This document shows, piece after piece, positions 34,001-42,281 of a stretch of DNA of 64,000 nt. A program made the translations under genes and the position numbers. Numbering within the stretch: position 1 is the stretch's first letter; every line of letters starts with the position of its first letter. The notes beneath the pieces are model-generated. The model saw only the letters and a list, made by a program, of their open reading frames with translations, ran no database searches and was not told where the DNA came from. The DNA is from Helicobacter_B zhangjianzhongii (lineage in GTDB: Bacteria; Campylobacterota; Campylobacteria; Campylobacterales; Helicobacteraceae), in assembly GCF_030249855.1 (NCBI RefSeq), contig NZ_JANURN010000001.1, positions 248,001 to 312,000 on the forward strand, read 5' to 3'.

Positions 34001-34504
34001 GTGTATAGACTTATCGCTCTAGTGGCTATAATGCTCGCACTTACAAGCTGTGGCTATGTCCCTTCAGCCACCTATGCGCAAAAAGCCTTAGGCGAGAGAG
34101 TTTATGTGGAGCTAAAGGTCAATCTCCCCAACCCAGAAAACTCTGTCGAGCTTAAAGACCTTATGAATAAAATCATCATCTCTCGCTTTCAAATTCGCGT
34201 CTCTAGCAAAGAAGATGCCGATAGTATCATCACAGTAGCGATCAACAAAATCGTAGATACAACTTTCGCCCTAAGCAGTAGCGCATTTACGACTTACTAT
34301 CGTGTGAATGCGTATGTAACTTATACTTATGACAACAAAAAAGGCACAAAAAGGACCTTTGATGGCAGTGGGTATTATGACTACAATGTCTCACTAGATA
34401 ATCCACTTACGACATACAACAACCGCTACTACGCGATCAATCAAGCCTTCACGCAAACAGTGGATCAATTTGTCGCGCAAATTTCCTTTGATGGGCAAAA
34501 ATAG
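34001..34504 (+). CDS. lptE: LPS-assembly lipoprotein LptE-like
   Basis: 167 residues from a GTG that follows the leuS stop directly. The signal peptide ends with the lipobox LTSC (Cys near residue 17), so the mature protein is an outer-membrane lipoprotein. The GYVPSA start of the mature part is typical of LptE, which plugs the LptD barrel and helps insert lipopolysaccharide. Same position as HP1546. Confidence 0.8.
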   Translation: MYRLIALVAIMLALTSCGYVPSATYAQKALGERVYVELKVNLPNPENSVELKDLMNKIIISRFQIRVSSKEDADSIITVAINKIVDTTFALSSSAFTTYYRVNAYVTYTYDNKKGTKRTFDGSGYYDYNVSLDNPLTTYNNRYYAINQAFTQTVDQFVAQISFDGQK

Positions 34505-34548
34505 CACGATAGGCACAAAAATGGAGATGATATGGAGCAAAAGCCGTT

Positions 34549-35727
34549 ATGGATTCTCGTGGATCTAGGCTCACTTGGCACGCGTATTTAGAATCTAAAG
34601 GCGCGGAGTATGCGGCATTTGATCCATCTCGTATGCCTAAAATCTTTGCTGCTTTGGATTGCAAGCTCCCAAAACACATCATTCAAATTTTAGGCACAAA
34701 TGGCAAGGGCAGCACGGGGCGGTTTATCGCACTTGGGCTTTTGGCGCAAGGCTACAAGGTGCTGCATTTTACCTCTCCACATTTGCATAGATTTAATGAG
34801 CGATTTTATAAAAATGGGTGCATAGTGAGCGATGATGAGCTAGAAGCGGCGCATAGGGCTTTGCAAGAATATAGCTGTGTCCAGCAGGCAAGCTATTTTG
34901 AGTATGCGACTTTGCTAGCTCTAGTGCTGGCACAAGATTGTGAGTATTTTGTATGCGAGGCGGGGCTTGGCGGGGAGTTTGACTCTACAAGTGTGCTAAA
35001 AGAATATGTGGAGCTAAGTGTTTTCACACCTATTTCTTATGATCATACAGAGTTTTTAGGCAATAGTATAGAATCTATTGCTACCACAAAGCTAAAGGCT
35101 ATGAGCAAGCGTGCGTTCCTAGCTCCACAAACCTACAAAGAAGTAGAATCTATTGCTCAATCTATTGCTAAAAAAGTGGATTCTACATTGACAATACTTA
35201 CTAAAGACATCATACACTCTTGCCTAAAAGCCCCAGAGATACAAGCATATATGCGGGATTTCGCGCCATTTTTGCAGGAGAACTTCGCTGTGGCTGTGTG
35301 TGTGCTTGCTGCTTTGGGAGTTGATGATTTGTCTAATATGCCTAGATTTGACCTACCAGCTAGGGCGCAAAAAATCGCGCCAAATGTGATGATCGATGTA
35401 GGACACAATGCCGAGTGTGCGCGTGCCATAGCGCAAATTCTTGGTAAAAAACGCATAAATCTTGTGTATAATACTTTTTCTCAAAAGGATGTGCGCGAGA
35501 TATTGAGTATCTTAAAGCCCAATATCGATCAATTACTAATCTGCCCTATCACACATACTAGAGCCATACCCGAAGATGAGCTATTAGCGGTTTGCGCTGA
35601 GCTTGGGATCGCACATAAGGCTTTTGTGCTTGATTGCTCTTTGTTGCAAGATGAGAAAGAGTATGTGGTGTTTGGGTCATTTAGCGTGGCAGAAGCTTTT
35701 TTGGAGATGTGGAATGCAAGAGGATAG
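34549..35727 (+). CDS. folC: Bifunctional folylpolyglutamate / dihydrofolate synthase
   Basis: 392 residues. It adds glutamate to dihydropteroate and to folates. The P-loop GTNGKGST is near residue 50; TSPHLHRFNER, EAGLGGEFDST and DVGHNAECARA follow. The only ATG in frame is at 34549, with no strong ribosome-binding site close by. A 19-codon ORF (34532-34591, MEQKPLWILVDLGSLG...) with a better position overlaps the start in another frame and may be a leader peptide or chance. VDST near residue 200 is a 12-mer relic. Confidence 0.93.
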   Translation: MDSRGSRLTWHAYLESKGAEYAAFDPSRMPKIFAALDCKLPKHIIQILGTNGKGSTGRFIALGLLAQGYKVLHFTSPHLHRFNERFYKNGCIVSDDELEAAHRALQEYSCVQQASYFEYATLLALVLAQDCEYFVCEAGLGGEFDSTSVLKEYVELSVFTPISYDHTEFLGNSIESIATTKLKAMSKRAFLAPQTYKEVESIAQSIAKKVDSTLTILTKDIIHSCLKAPEIQAYMRDFAPFLQENFAVAVCVLAALGVDDLSNMPRFDLPARAQKIAPNVMIDVGHNAECARAIAQILGKKRINLVYNTFSQKDVREILSILKPNIDQLLICPITHTRAIPEDELLAVCAELGIAHKAFVLDCSLLQDEKEYVVFGSFSVAEAFLEMWNARG

Positions 35728-36649
35728 ACTTGTTTTTTCGATTGTTGATGAGAAGGGATCTAGGCAGTTTTCTCTCCCTAGAAATGTAACCAAGCTTGTC
35801 GCAATCGGTGCTGTTATAGTGCTAGGACTATTTTTGCTAAGCTTTGTTGCGATGTATTTTCTTATGCATCAAGTCAATGATATTGCCAAACAAAAAAGCG
35901 ATGCTATCGCACAATACCACTCAATCTACCAGAAAAACGCCTTGCTTAGAAATGCCATTAGAGAGCGCACTGATGAGCTAGAAGTGGTAAATTCTAAAAT
36001 CGATAAGCTAGAGGATATTGTAAGTATTAAGCGCAATATCACTAGGCAGCCCCAAATCACAAAAGTCGATTTACAAAATATCAGCAATACACATAAACTC
36101 TTGCTTCTTAGACTTATCCCCAATGGTGATCCGCTTAAAACTTTCACAAGCAAGCATTTAACCGCAGAGCGGTTGCATCCACTGCGCAATGTAAGTGGGG
36201 TTGAGGGGGCTATGGATTACATCGCGCCAAAGGCTACTCCTGTGTATGCCACAGCAGATGGCGTGGTTGTGCTTGTGCAAAACAACGGCAAAACAGGGCT
36301 TGGTAATGTGATCAAGCTCACACACTCTTTTGGATTCTCATCAGTCTATGCACACCTTGATACGCTCACGATCAATAAGGGTGATTTCGTGCAAAAGGGG
36401 CAAATCATCGGTTACAGCGGCAGTAGTGGTCGCTCTAATGGAGAGAGGTTGTATTATGAAGTGGGATTTTTAGGGACATCGCTTAATCCCGCTACCTATG
36501 CGAGCTGGAATTTTGAGAATTTTGATGCGATTTTTCAAAAAGAAGATGGCATTGATTGGAAAAATCTTGTATGGGCGATTGAAGATATTGCCAAGCTACA
36601 AACATTGCGCGTAAGCTCTAGCGAGAAGCTCAAAAAAGAGTCTTTATGA
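35714..36649 (+). CDS. csd2: Cell-shape protein Csd2, degenerate M23 peptidase
   Basis: 311 residues from the ATG at 35714, overlapping the end of folC. One N-terminal membrane helix, a coiled coil, then a LytM/M23 domain. The metal ligands are missing: the HxxxD motif reads VEGAMD and the HxH motif reads RLYYE. This agrees with H. pylori Csd2, which is inactive itself and forms a heterodimer with Csd1. Its stop overlaps the csd1 start (ATGA), consistent with equal synthesis of the two. Confidence 0.9.
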   Translation: MQEDRLVFSIVDEKGSRQFSLPRNVTKLVAIGAVIVLGLFLLSFVAMYFLMHQVNDIAKQKSDAIAQYHSIYQKNALLRNAIRERTDELEVVNSKIDKLEDIVSIKRNITRQPQITKVDLQNISNTHKLLLLRLIPNGDPLKTFTSKHLTAERLHPLRNVSGVEGAMDYIAPKATPVYATADGVVVLVQNNGKTGLGNVIKLTHSFGFSSVYAHLDTLTINKGDFVQKGQIIGYSGSSGRSNGERLYYEVGFLGTSLNPATYASWNFENFDAIFQKEDGIDWKNLVWAIEDIAKLQTLRVSSSEKLKKESL

Positions 36650-37533
36650 TATTTGACCAACGCCTTGTGCTTATGATCACCCATAAGGATGGGAGTAAGT
36701 ATGTCAATGTCAATATGATTTTTCGCCAGATCACTTTATATGTCCTGCTCTTTTTTCTTAGTGTGGTGTTTTTTATCGCGGTGGCAATTGGCGTGTTTCG
36801 ATCTGAAATTGCTGATATTAACGCCAAAACTTCGCTCATTGAAGAGCGCAATGAGACAATGCTGCTTGGCAATGCGATTTTAAACGATGAGATCAATCAA
36901 CGCTTGCAAGAAATCTCCATAGCAAGCGATAAAATCGACAACCTTGAAAATGTCATTGGTGTGAATAATATGCCAAATGAGAATCTAGTCGATCGCGTGG
37001 ATATAGCAAGTATCACAGGTGTGCAAAAAGCGTTTTTTATGAAGTTTATCCCTAATGGCTATCCGCTTGAGTCTTTTTCTAGTATCACAGATCCTTATGG
37101 CACGCGTCTGCACCCGGTGCTAAAAGTCGTGCGTCAGCATACAGGCACGGATTTTGGAGCAAGGATTGGCACTTCTGTGTATGCCACAGCTGATGGCGTG
37201 GTGGATTGGGCGGATTCTGGCTGGAATGGTGGATATGGAAAATTAGTAAAGATTACCCATTCATTTGGCTTTAAAACTTATTATGCTCATCTCAATGAGG
37301 TTTTAATCAAAGCAGGCTCATTTGTGAAAAAGGGGCAGCTCATAGCCAAAACGGGGAATTCTGGCGTTAGCACAGGTCCGCATTTGCACTATGAGGTGCG
37401 GTTTTTAGAAAAGCCTATCGATCCTATGAATTTTGCTAGGTGGGATATGAAGAACTTTGATTCAATTTTTACAAAAGAAAGGAGTATTGCATGGCAATCT
37501 TTACTAGCGACGATAAACAACCTAATGGATTAG
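36646..37533 (+). CDS. csd1: Cell-shape D,D-endopeptidase Csd1 (M23)
   Basis: 295 residues. One N-terminal membrane helix, a coiled coil, and an M23 domain with all ligands: HTGTDFG and HLHYE. It should cut peptidoglycan cross-links in the periplasm, relaxing the wall to allow helical shape. Same order csd2-csd1-ccmA-mfd as in H. pylori. The last 43 bases overlap ccmA. Confidence 0.92.
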   Translation: MIFDQRLVLMITHKDGSKYVNVNMIFRQITLYVLLFFLSVVFFIAVAIGVFRSEIADINAKTSLIEERNETMLLGNAILNDEINQRLQEISIASDKIDNLENVIGVNNMPNENLVDRVDIASITGVQKAFFMKFIPNGYPLESFSSITDPYGTRLHPVLKVVRQHTGTDFGARIGTSVYATADGVVDWADSGWNGGYGKLVKITHSFGFKTYYAHLNEVLIKAGSFVKKGQLIAKTGNSGVSTGPHLHYEVRFLEKPIDPMNFARWDMKNFDSIFTKERSIAWQSLLATINNLMD

Positions 37534-37892
37534 GGCAAAAGCCCGGAGCTGCGACTATCATCGCACAAGGGACAAAAATAAAGGGCGAGATCGATACAGA
37601 CTGCCACTTGCACATTGATGGCGAAATTGAGGGCAGTATCCGCTCAAAAAGCACGGTAATGATCGGCAAAAGCGGCTTTGTCAATGGCGAAGTCTATGCC
37701 AATAAGCTTATAGTAAGTGGCAAGCTTAAGGGCTTGACAGAGAGCGAGAGCGTGGAGATCGCTTCACTTGGGCGATTTGAGGGCGTGATAACTTCTACAG
37801 AGCTTGTGATCGAGAAAAAAGGCGTGTTCATAGGAGAAAGTAAAATTAAAGGGCAAGCAGCCCCAAAGAATGCTCCAAGCAAATCTCTATAG
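37491..37892 (+). CDS. ccmA: Bactofilin CcmA
   Basis: 133 residues. The bactofilin beta-helix core spans about residues 20-110 with regularly spaced Gly, Val and Ile (GTKIKGEI, IDGEIEGSI, GFVNGEV). It polymerises without nucleotide and places the Csd enzymes on the cell side. GAAAGGAG lies upstream of the ATG inside csd1. The final 22 bases overlap mfd. Confidence 0.93.
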   Translation: MAIFTSDDKQPNGLGQKPGAATIIAQGTKIKGEIDTDCHLHIDGEIEGSIRSKSTVMIGKSGFVNGEVYANKLIVSGKLKGLTESESVEIASLGRFEGVITSTELVIEKKGVFIGESKIKGQAAPKNAPSKSL

Positions 37893-40800
37893 AATCCTTA
37901 TAGACACATCACCTGCACGGGTGATTTTGTGTAAGGATTATGAAGAAGCTTTAAGTGCTTATCAAGTCGCGCTCTATACATATAGCGCAAAGCTCTCTAC
38001 TAAACGCCCGCTGCTTTGCAAGGAAATGCGCCTACGAGTGGGCGATGATGTGCGAAGCTTTTTTATCGAATTTGTGGAGAATCTAGCCCAGCTTCGTGCA
38101 TTTTATGCTGATGAAAACACACTTCTAATCACACCCATCTCTTCACTTATATATCCACTGCCATCGCAGAAATACTGCCAGAATCTTAGGCTTGCAGTAG
38201 GGAAAGACTATCGACTTCAAGAGCTTAAAGACACATTGATCCGCTATGGATATGAGAGTGTTGATATGATAGAAATGGAGGGAGAGGTGAGCTTCCGCGG
38301 GGATATTGTTGATATTTATCCCCCACTTAGTAAGCCCTATCGCATTAGCTTTTTTGGTGATGAGTGTGAAGAGATTAGTGTATTTAGCATAGAAACACAG
38401 CTTAAAGAGCAAGCTAGAGAAGATAGCCTTACTATACCGCCTGCTCTTTTTAGCTTGGATTGTGGTGAGTATGAGCGATTGTGCGAGGCGGTGGAGGAGA
38501 GTGATTATCAAGTGATGAGCAAAGATATGCTCTCTCTAGGGCTTTGGTATTTGCCACATAGAGAGCTGCTCCCTGCTAGCTACCCTAGTATTTTGACTAC
38601 AAATGCTGCTAGAGAGCTAGCAGAGATCGTATCTGTGGATCGCGGAGACGCCCTAGAATCCACTTGTGCAGAGCTGGATTCTAGGGCGCAGGATTTTTGG
38701 CAGCAAGTGCTTGTGCATATCGCAGAATCTAGAGAGGATTCTATGCAAATGCCTGCAATCTTACAAGAGCTAGAATCCTATCGCGATGTCGAGTTTCATT
38801 TAGAAGCATTAGAAGCACTGCTAGCCCACCACGCAAGCAAGCGCACCACAATTATAGTGCGCAGCAAAAGTGAGCTAGCTGCCATAAGTGCAAAGATTGT
38901 GGATTCTAGCAATATTGTAGAATCTAGCGCGGTTGTGCATATTAGCACGCCTGATGAGTTGATATTAAGCCTAGAATCCACTTTTACACATAGTGCTGCT
39001 AAACGACCCAAACGCCCTAAATTTGCCCTAGATGAGCTAAATATCGGTGAATATGTCGTGCATAGTGAGTATGGTATAGGGATTTTCAAAGGTATCGTGC
39101 AGAATACTATCCTAGGCGTTACGCGTGATTTTATCCATATCCAATATTTTGGCGAGGATAAGCTTCTGCTCCCTGTGGAAAATCTCCACACAATTGATCG
39201 CTACATTGCTGCAAGTGGCTCTATCCCGGTGATTGATCGACTTGGTAAAGGAAGCTTTGCAAGACTTAAGGCAAAGGCTAGAGACAAGCTCTTTGCCATA
39301 GCGGATTCTATCATCAAGCTTGCTGCTACACGCAATTTGCTGCAAGGTAGCGTGATTGATACCAAAGCCCCGGAGCTAGCTGTATTCCAGCATAGTGCGG
39401 GCTTTGGGCTAACCCCTGATCAAAGCAAAGCCATAGAATCCATTTTTAGCGATCTTGCAAGTGGGCGCGTGATGGATAGGCTGCTAAGTGGCGATGTGGG
39501 CTTTGGCAAGACAGAAGTAGCGATGAATGCAATCTATGCTGTGTGTAGAAGCGGCTATCAATGCGCGCTTATCGTGCCTACAACACTTCTTAGCGCGCAG
39601 CATTTTGCCACACTATCCAAACGCTTTGCGCCCTTTGGGATACAAGTTGGTCGATATGATCGCTATCTTAGTGCCAAAGAGAAACGCGAGGTCGCAGAGA
39701 GCTTGAAAAATGGCAAGATTTCTGTGGTGGTTGGCACGCATAGTCTCTTTGGCGCGGAGTTTAGCAAGCTTGGGTTGGTGGTCGTTGATGAAGAGCATAA
39801 ATTTGGCGTGAAGCAAAAGGAGAGTTTAAAGCAGCTAAGCACAAATGTCCATATCCTAAGTATGTCTGCTACACCAATCCCTCGCACACTCAATATGGCT
39901 CTATCTCACATAAAGGGTATGAGTCGCCTAGATACACCGCCCACTTCGCGCAAGGATTCTCGCACATTTATCAAGCATAAAAGCGATGCCTTGCTCAAAG
40001 AAATTATCCAGCGAGAGCTGCGCCGTGGCGGGCAGGTGTTTTATCTCTATAACAATATCGCATCTATGCCTGCTATTTATAAGCATTTGCAAGAGCTTTT
40101 TCCGGAGCTTGCCATAGCTATGCTGCATTCTCAAGTCAATGCTAGTGAGAGCGAGCAGATAATGTATGAGTTTGCCTGTGGAAAATATCAAATGCTACTT
40201 TGCACTGCCATTATTGAATCAGGCATTCACCTCCCCAATGCCAATACCATAATCATCGATGGGGCAGATCGCTTTGGGCTAGCGGATTTACACCAGCTAA
40301 GAGGGCGAGTAGGGCGAGGCGATAAGGAGGGGTTTTGCTACTTTTTGATTGAATCAATGGAGAGTATCACAGAAGATGCGGGCAAAAGACTCCTTGCTTT
40401 AGAGCGAAACTCCTACCTAGGCTCTGGGGCTAGTATCGCTTATCACGATTTAGAGATTAGAGGGGGTGGGAATCTCATCGGCGAGTCCCAAAGCGGGCAT
40501 ATTAAAAATATCGGCTTTAGCTTGTATTTGAAGCTTTTAGAAGATGCGCTTGCTACTTTGAGTAATCAGCCAAGTGCCATAGAGCATAGCCTAGATTTGC
40601 GTTTAAATATCAGCGCGTATTTAAGCCCAGATCTCATCACCAGCGACTCCCTGCGCCTAGAGCTTTATCGCCGCTTATCGCTTGCTAAAGAAGTGCGTGA
40701 AGTCATAGATATAGAAGATGAAATCCGCGACCGATTTGGCGCACTAGATACACTAAGCCAGAACTTTATCCAGCTTATTATCATAAAGATTCTAGCCACC

Positions 40801-40941
40801 AAAAAGCGCATTAAATCCATTTTGCATTTTGGGCAAAATATCCAAATCACCCTAGAATCCTTAGAAAAGCACAGTATAAAAGCTCCAACTACTGATGATG
40901 ATTGCGTGCTTGAGAGCTTGCTTGCCTACTTGCGTAGCTAG
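37870..40941 (+). CDS. mfd: Transcription-repair coupling factor
   Basis: 1023 residues. It removes stalled RNA polymerase and recruits UvrA. Visible parts: a UvrB-homology region (SFRGDIVDIYPP), the RNA-polymerase-interacting domain (GEYVVHSEYGIGIFKGI), Walker A GDVGFGKTEVA, DEEH, SATPIPRTL, and RGRVGRG. The gap between the UvrB-like part and the polymerase-binding domain contains several 12-mers (near 38650, 38675, 38899 and 38971), read as LESTCAELDSR, VDSSNIVESS and LESTFTH, so this linker is built partly of repeats. Confidence 0.95.
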   Translation: MLQANLYRILIDTSPARVILCKDYEEALSAYQVALYTYSAKLSTKRPLLCKEMRLRVGDDVRSFFIEFVENLAQLRAFYADENTLLITPISSLIYPLPSQKYCQNLRLAVGKDYRLQELKDTLIRYGYESVDMIEMEGEVSFRGDIVDIYPPLSKPYRISFFGDECEEISVFSIETQLKEQAREDSLTIPPALFSLDCGEYERLCEAVEESDYQVMSKDMLSLGLWYLPHRELLPASYPSILTTNAARELAEIVSVDRGDALESTCAELDSRAQDFWQQVLVHIAESREDSMQMPAILQELESYRDVEFHLEALEALLAHHASKRTTIIVRSKSELAAISAKIVDSSNIVESSAVVHISTPDELILSLESTFTHSAAKRPKRPKFALDELNIGEYVVHSEYGIGIFKGIVQNTILGVTRDFIHIQYFGEDKLLLPVENLHTIDRYIAASGSIPVIDRLGKGSFARLKAKARDKLFAIADSIIKLAATRNLLQGSVIDTKAPELAVFQHSAGFGLTPDQSKAIESIFSDLASGRVMDRLLSGDVGFGKTEVAMNAIYAVCRSGYQCALIVPTTLLSAQHFATLSKRFAPFGIQVGRYDRYLSAKEKREVAESLKNGKISVVVGTHSLFGAEFSKLGLVVVDEEHKFGVKQKESLKQLSTNVHILSMSATPIPRTLNMALSHIKGMSRLDTPPTSRKDSRTFIKHKSDALLKEIIQRELRRGGQVFYLYNNIASMPAIYKHLQELFPELAIAMLHSQVNASESEQIMYEFACGKYQMLLCTAIIESGIHLPNANTIIIDGADRFGLADLHQLRGRVGRGDKEGFCYFLIESMESITEDAGKRLLALERNSYLGSGASIAYHDLEIRGGGNLIGESQSGHIKNIGFSLYLKLLEDALATLSNQPSAIEHSLDLRLNISAYLSPDLITSDSLRLELYRRLSLAKEVREVIDIEDEIRDRFGALDTLSQNFIQLIIIKILATKKRIKSILHFGQNIQITLESLEKHSIKAPTTDDDCVLESLLAYLRS

Positions 40942-40969
40942 ATTTCACAATGCCTTTATCTAGACTCTC

Positions 40970-40975
40970 TATAAT
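40970..40975 (+). promoter_or_regulatory. -10 box for the PepSY gene
   Basis: TATAAT 22 bases before the ATG, in the gap after mfd. Confidence 0.5.
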
Positions 40976-40996
40976 CACGCAAAAAGGAGTCGCCAA

Positions 40997-41596
40997 ATGA
41001 CTAGCGCAACAAAGCCTACCAAGATGATTAGCAAAAAGACTTGGATGAAAATCCACACATATTTGAGCTTATTTTTTCTGCCATTTGCACTGATTTATGC
41101 GATAACAGGTGTTGGATATATTTTTGATCTGCGGCAGGATTTTGGCGCGAAAGTCTTTGAGCTAGAGCTAGAATCTATGCCCAAAAAAGGCGAAGAGCAA
41201 AACTTGCTACTTGAGCTTTTAGCCAAACATCATCTAAAAATCCCACCAAATACGGAAGTGAAGCTTATCAAGGGCAATCCTAGCATTGGCAATGTGGCAT
41301 ATAGCGCGACAATCAGTAGGGGCAAAGATGGGAAGCCTACCTTTAGGGTGGTGGAGAGAAGCTGGTATGGGGTTTTGCTGCTTATGCATAAATCTAGTGG
41401 AAGCAAGTTTGAGCTAGGGTCGTTTAAATTTTCTGCATTTGATATATTGGCGATAGGCTTTGGCATATCGCTTTTACTATTTTATCTATCTGGCTTGATT
41501 GTTACTTCCTTTTGCAAGCGCGATAGAGTCGTGAGCTTTGCTATTTTGGGAGGTGGGGTTATTGTGTGTGTTTGTGCGATTTATGTGAGCCTCTAG
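40997..41596 (+). CDS. PepSY-associated membrane protein
   Basis: 199 residues. Two or three membrane segments: residues about 20-40 (HTYLSLFFLPFALIYAITGVGY), one near 150-170 and one at the end, with a PepSY-like external region between. Family members often accompany iron-siderophore reductases, but no such gene is near. AAAGGAG precedes the start. Function unknown. Confidence 0.75.
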   Translation: MTSATKPTKMISKKTWMKIHTYLSLFFLPFALIYAITGVGYIFDLRQDFGAKVFELELESMPKKGEEQNLLLELLAKHHLKIPPNTEVKLIKGNPSIGNVAYSATISRGKDGKPTFRVVERSWYGVLLLMHKSSGSKFELGSFKFSAFDILAIGFGISLLLFYLSGLIVTSFCKRDRVVSFAILGGGVIVCVCAIYVSL

Positions 41597-41611
41597 CCCA
41601 CAGATAATCGC

Positions 41612-42154
41612 TTATTGTTTGGATAAAAAGACCGAGGGATCAAAGTGCTCAAAATCCACGCCCGTGTCTGTGTGCTTGGCTTTGCCAAATAAACTCTCAT
41701 CACAAATCGCCTGCGACAATGTGCTTAGTGTCTGTGTGATCTCGCTAGATTTATCCTGGATATAGCCGATAAACCCAGCAAAATCTCCGCGCTCTAGCAG
41801 TGGCATAGGCGATGGATTTTCAAACTCTATACTCTGTGTGCCGACTTTGGCACTAAGCATAGAGTCAAACAGCTCATTACCCATAAATTTACACTGCGCT
41901 ACTTGCTCGTTGATTTGATAGATGATTAGGTGATCTTGCACCTCATCATTGCCCAAGCCATTGGCAGAATCTAGCATTTTTTTATAAGTGTGTTTAAGCA
42001 CTTGAAGCGCACCTGTTAGTTCATTGGCACTTTTTATATCCTCGCCAAAATTTTGGATCCTTTGAGTTTTGCACAAGGGGATTTGCATTTTTTGAGTTAG
42101 TCCAAACTCTCCTACATACTTTTTAAAGGTTTCTAATATGTCTTTTTGCTGCAT
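41612..42154 (-). CDS. FliS export co-chaperone (HP1076 family)
   Basis: 180 residues, no signal or membrane segment, mostly helical. The segment NELTGALQVLKHTYKKML and the CKFMGNELFD segment resemble HP1076, which binds the flagellin chaperone FliS. The neighbours csd4 and the DUF815 gene correspond to HP1075 and HP1074, which supports the call. Transcribed away from csd4. Confidence 0.75.
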   Translation of the reverse strand: MQQKDILETFKKYVGEFGLTQKMQIPLCKTQRIQNFGEDIKSANELTGALQVLKHTYKKMLDSANGLGNDEVQDHLIIYQINEQVAQCKFMGNELFDSMLSAKVGTQSIEFENPSPMPLLERGDFAGFIGYIQDKSSEITQTLSTLSQAICDESLFGKAKHTDTGVDFEHFDPSVFLSKQ

Positions 42155-42247
42155 AGCACACTCCTAAGTGGTTTAGGGTAGGTGAAGCATTTTTTGTTCC
42201 CTAAAGTGTTGTGGCGATATATGGGGCTTGGCTTTGTAAGATTTTGT

Positions 42248-42253
42248 TATAAT
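42248..42253 (+). promoter_or_regulatory. -10 box for csd4
   Basis: TATAAT 28 bases before the csd4 ATG, in the gap between divergent genes. Confidence 0.6.
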
Positions 42254-42281
42254 CACAGCTATTTTTTTATCAAGGATAGCG

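Noticed and set aside
34532..34591. 19-codon ORF before folC
   Set aside because: A better-placed start than that of folC, but too short and without visible conservation to call a gene; mentioned under folC.
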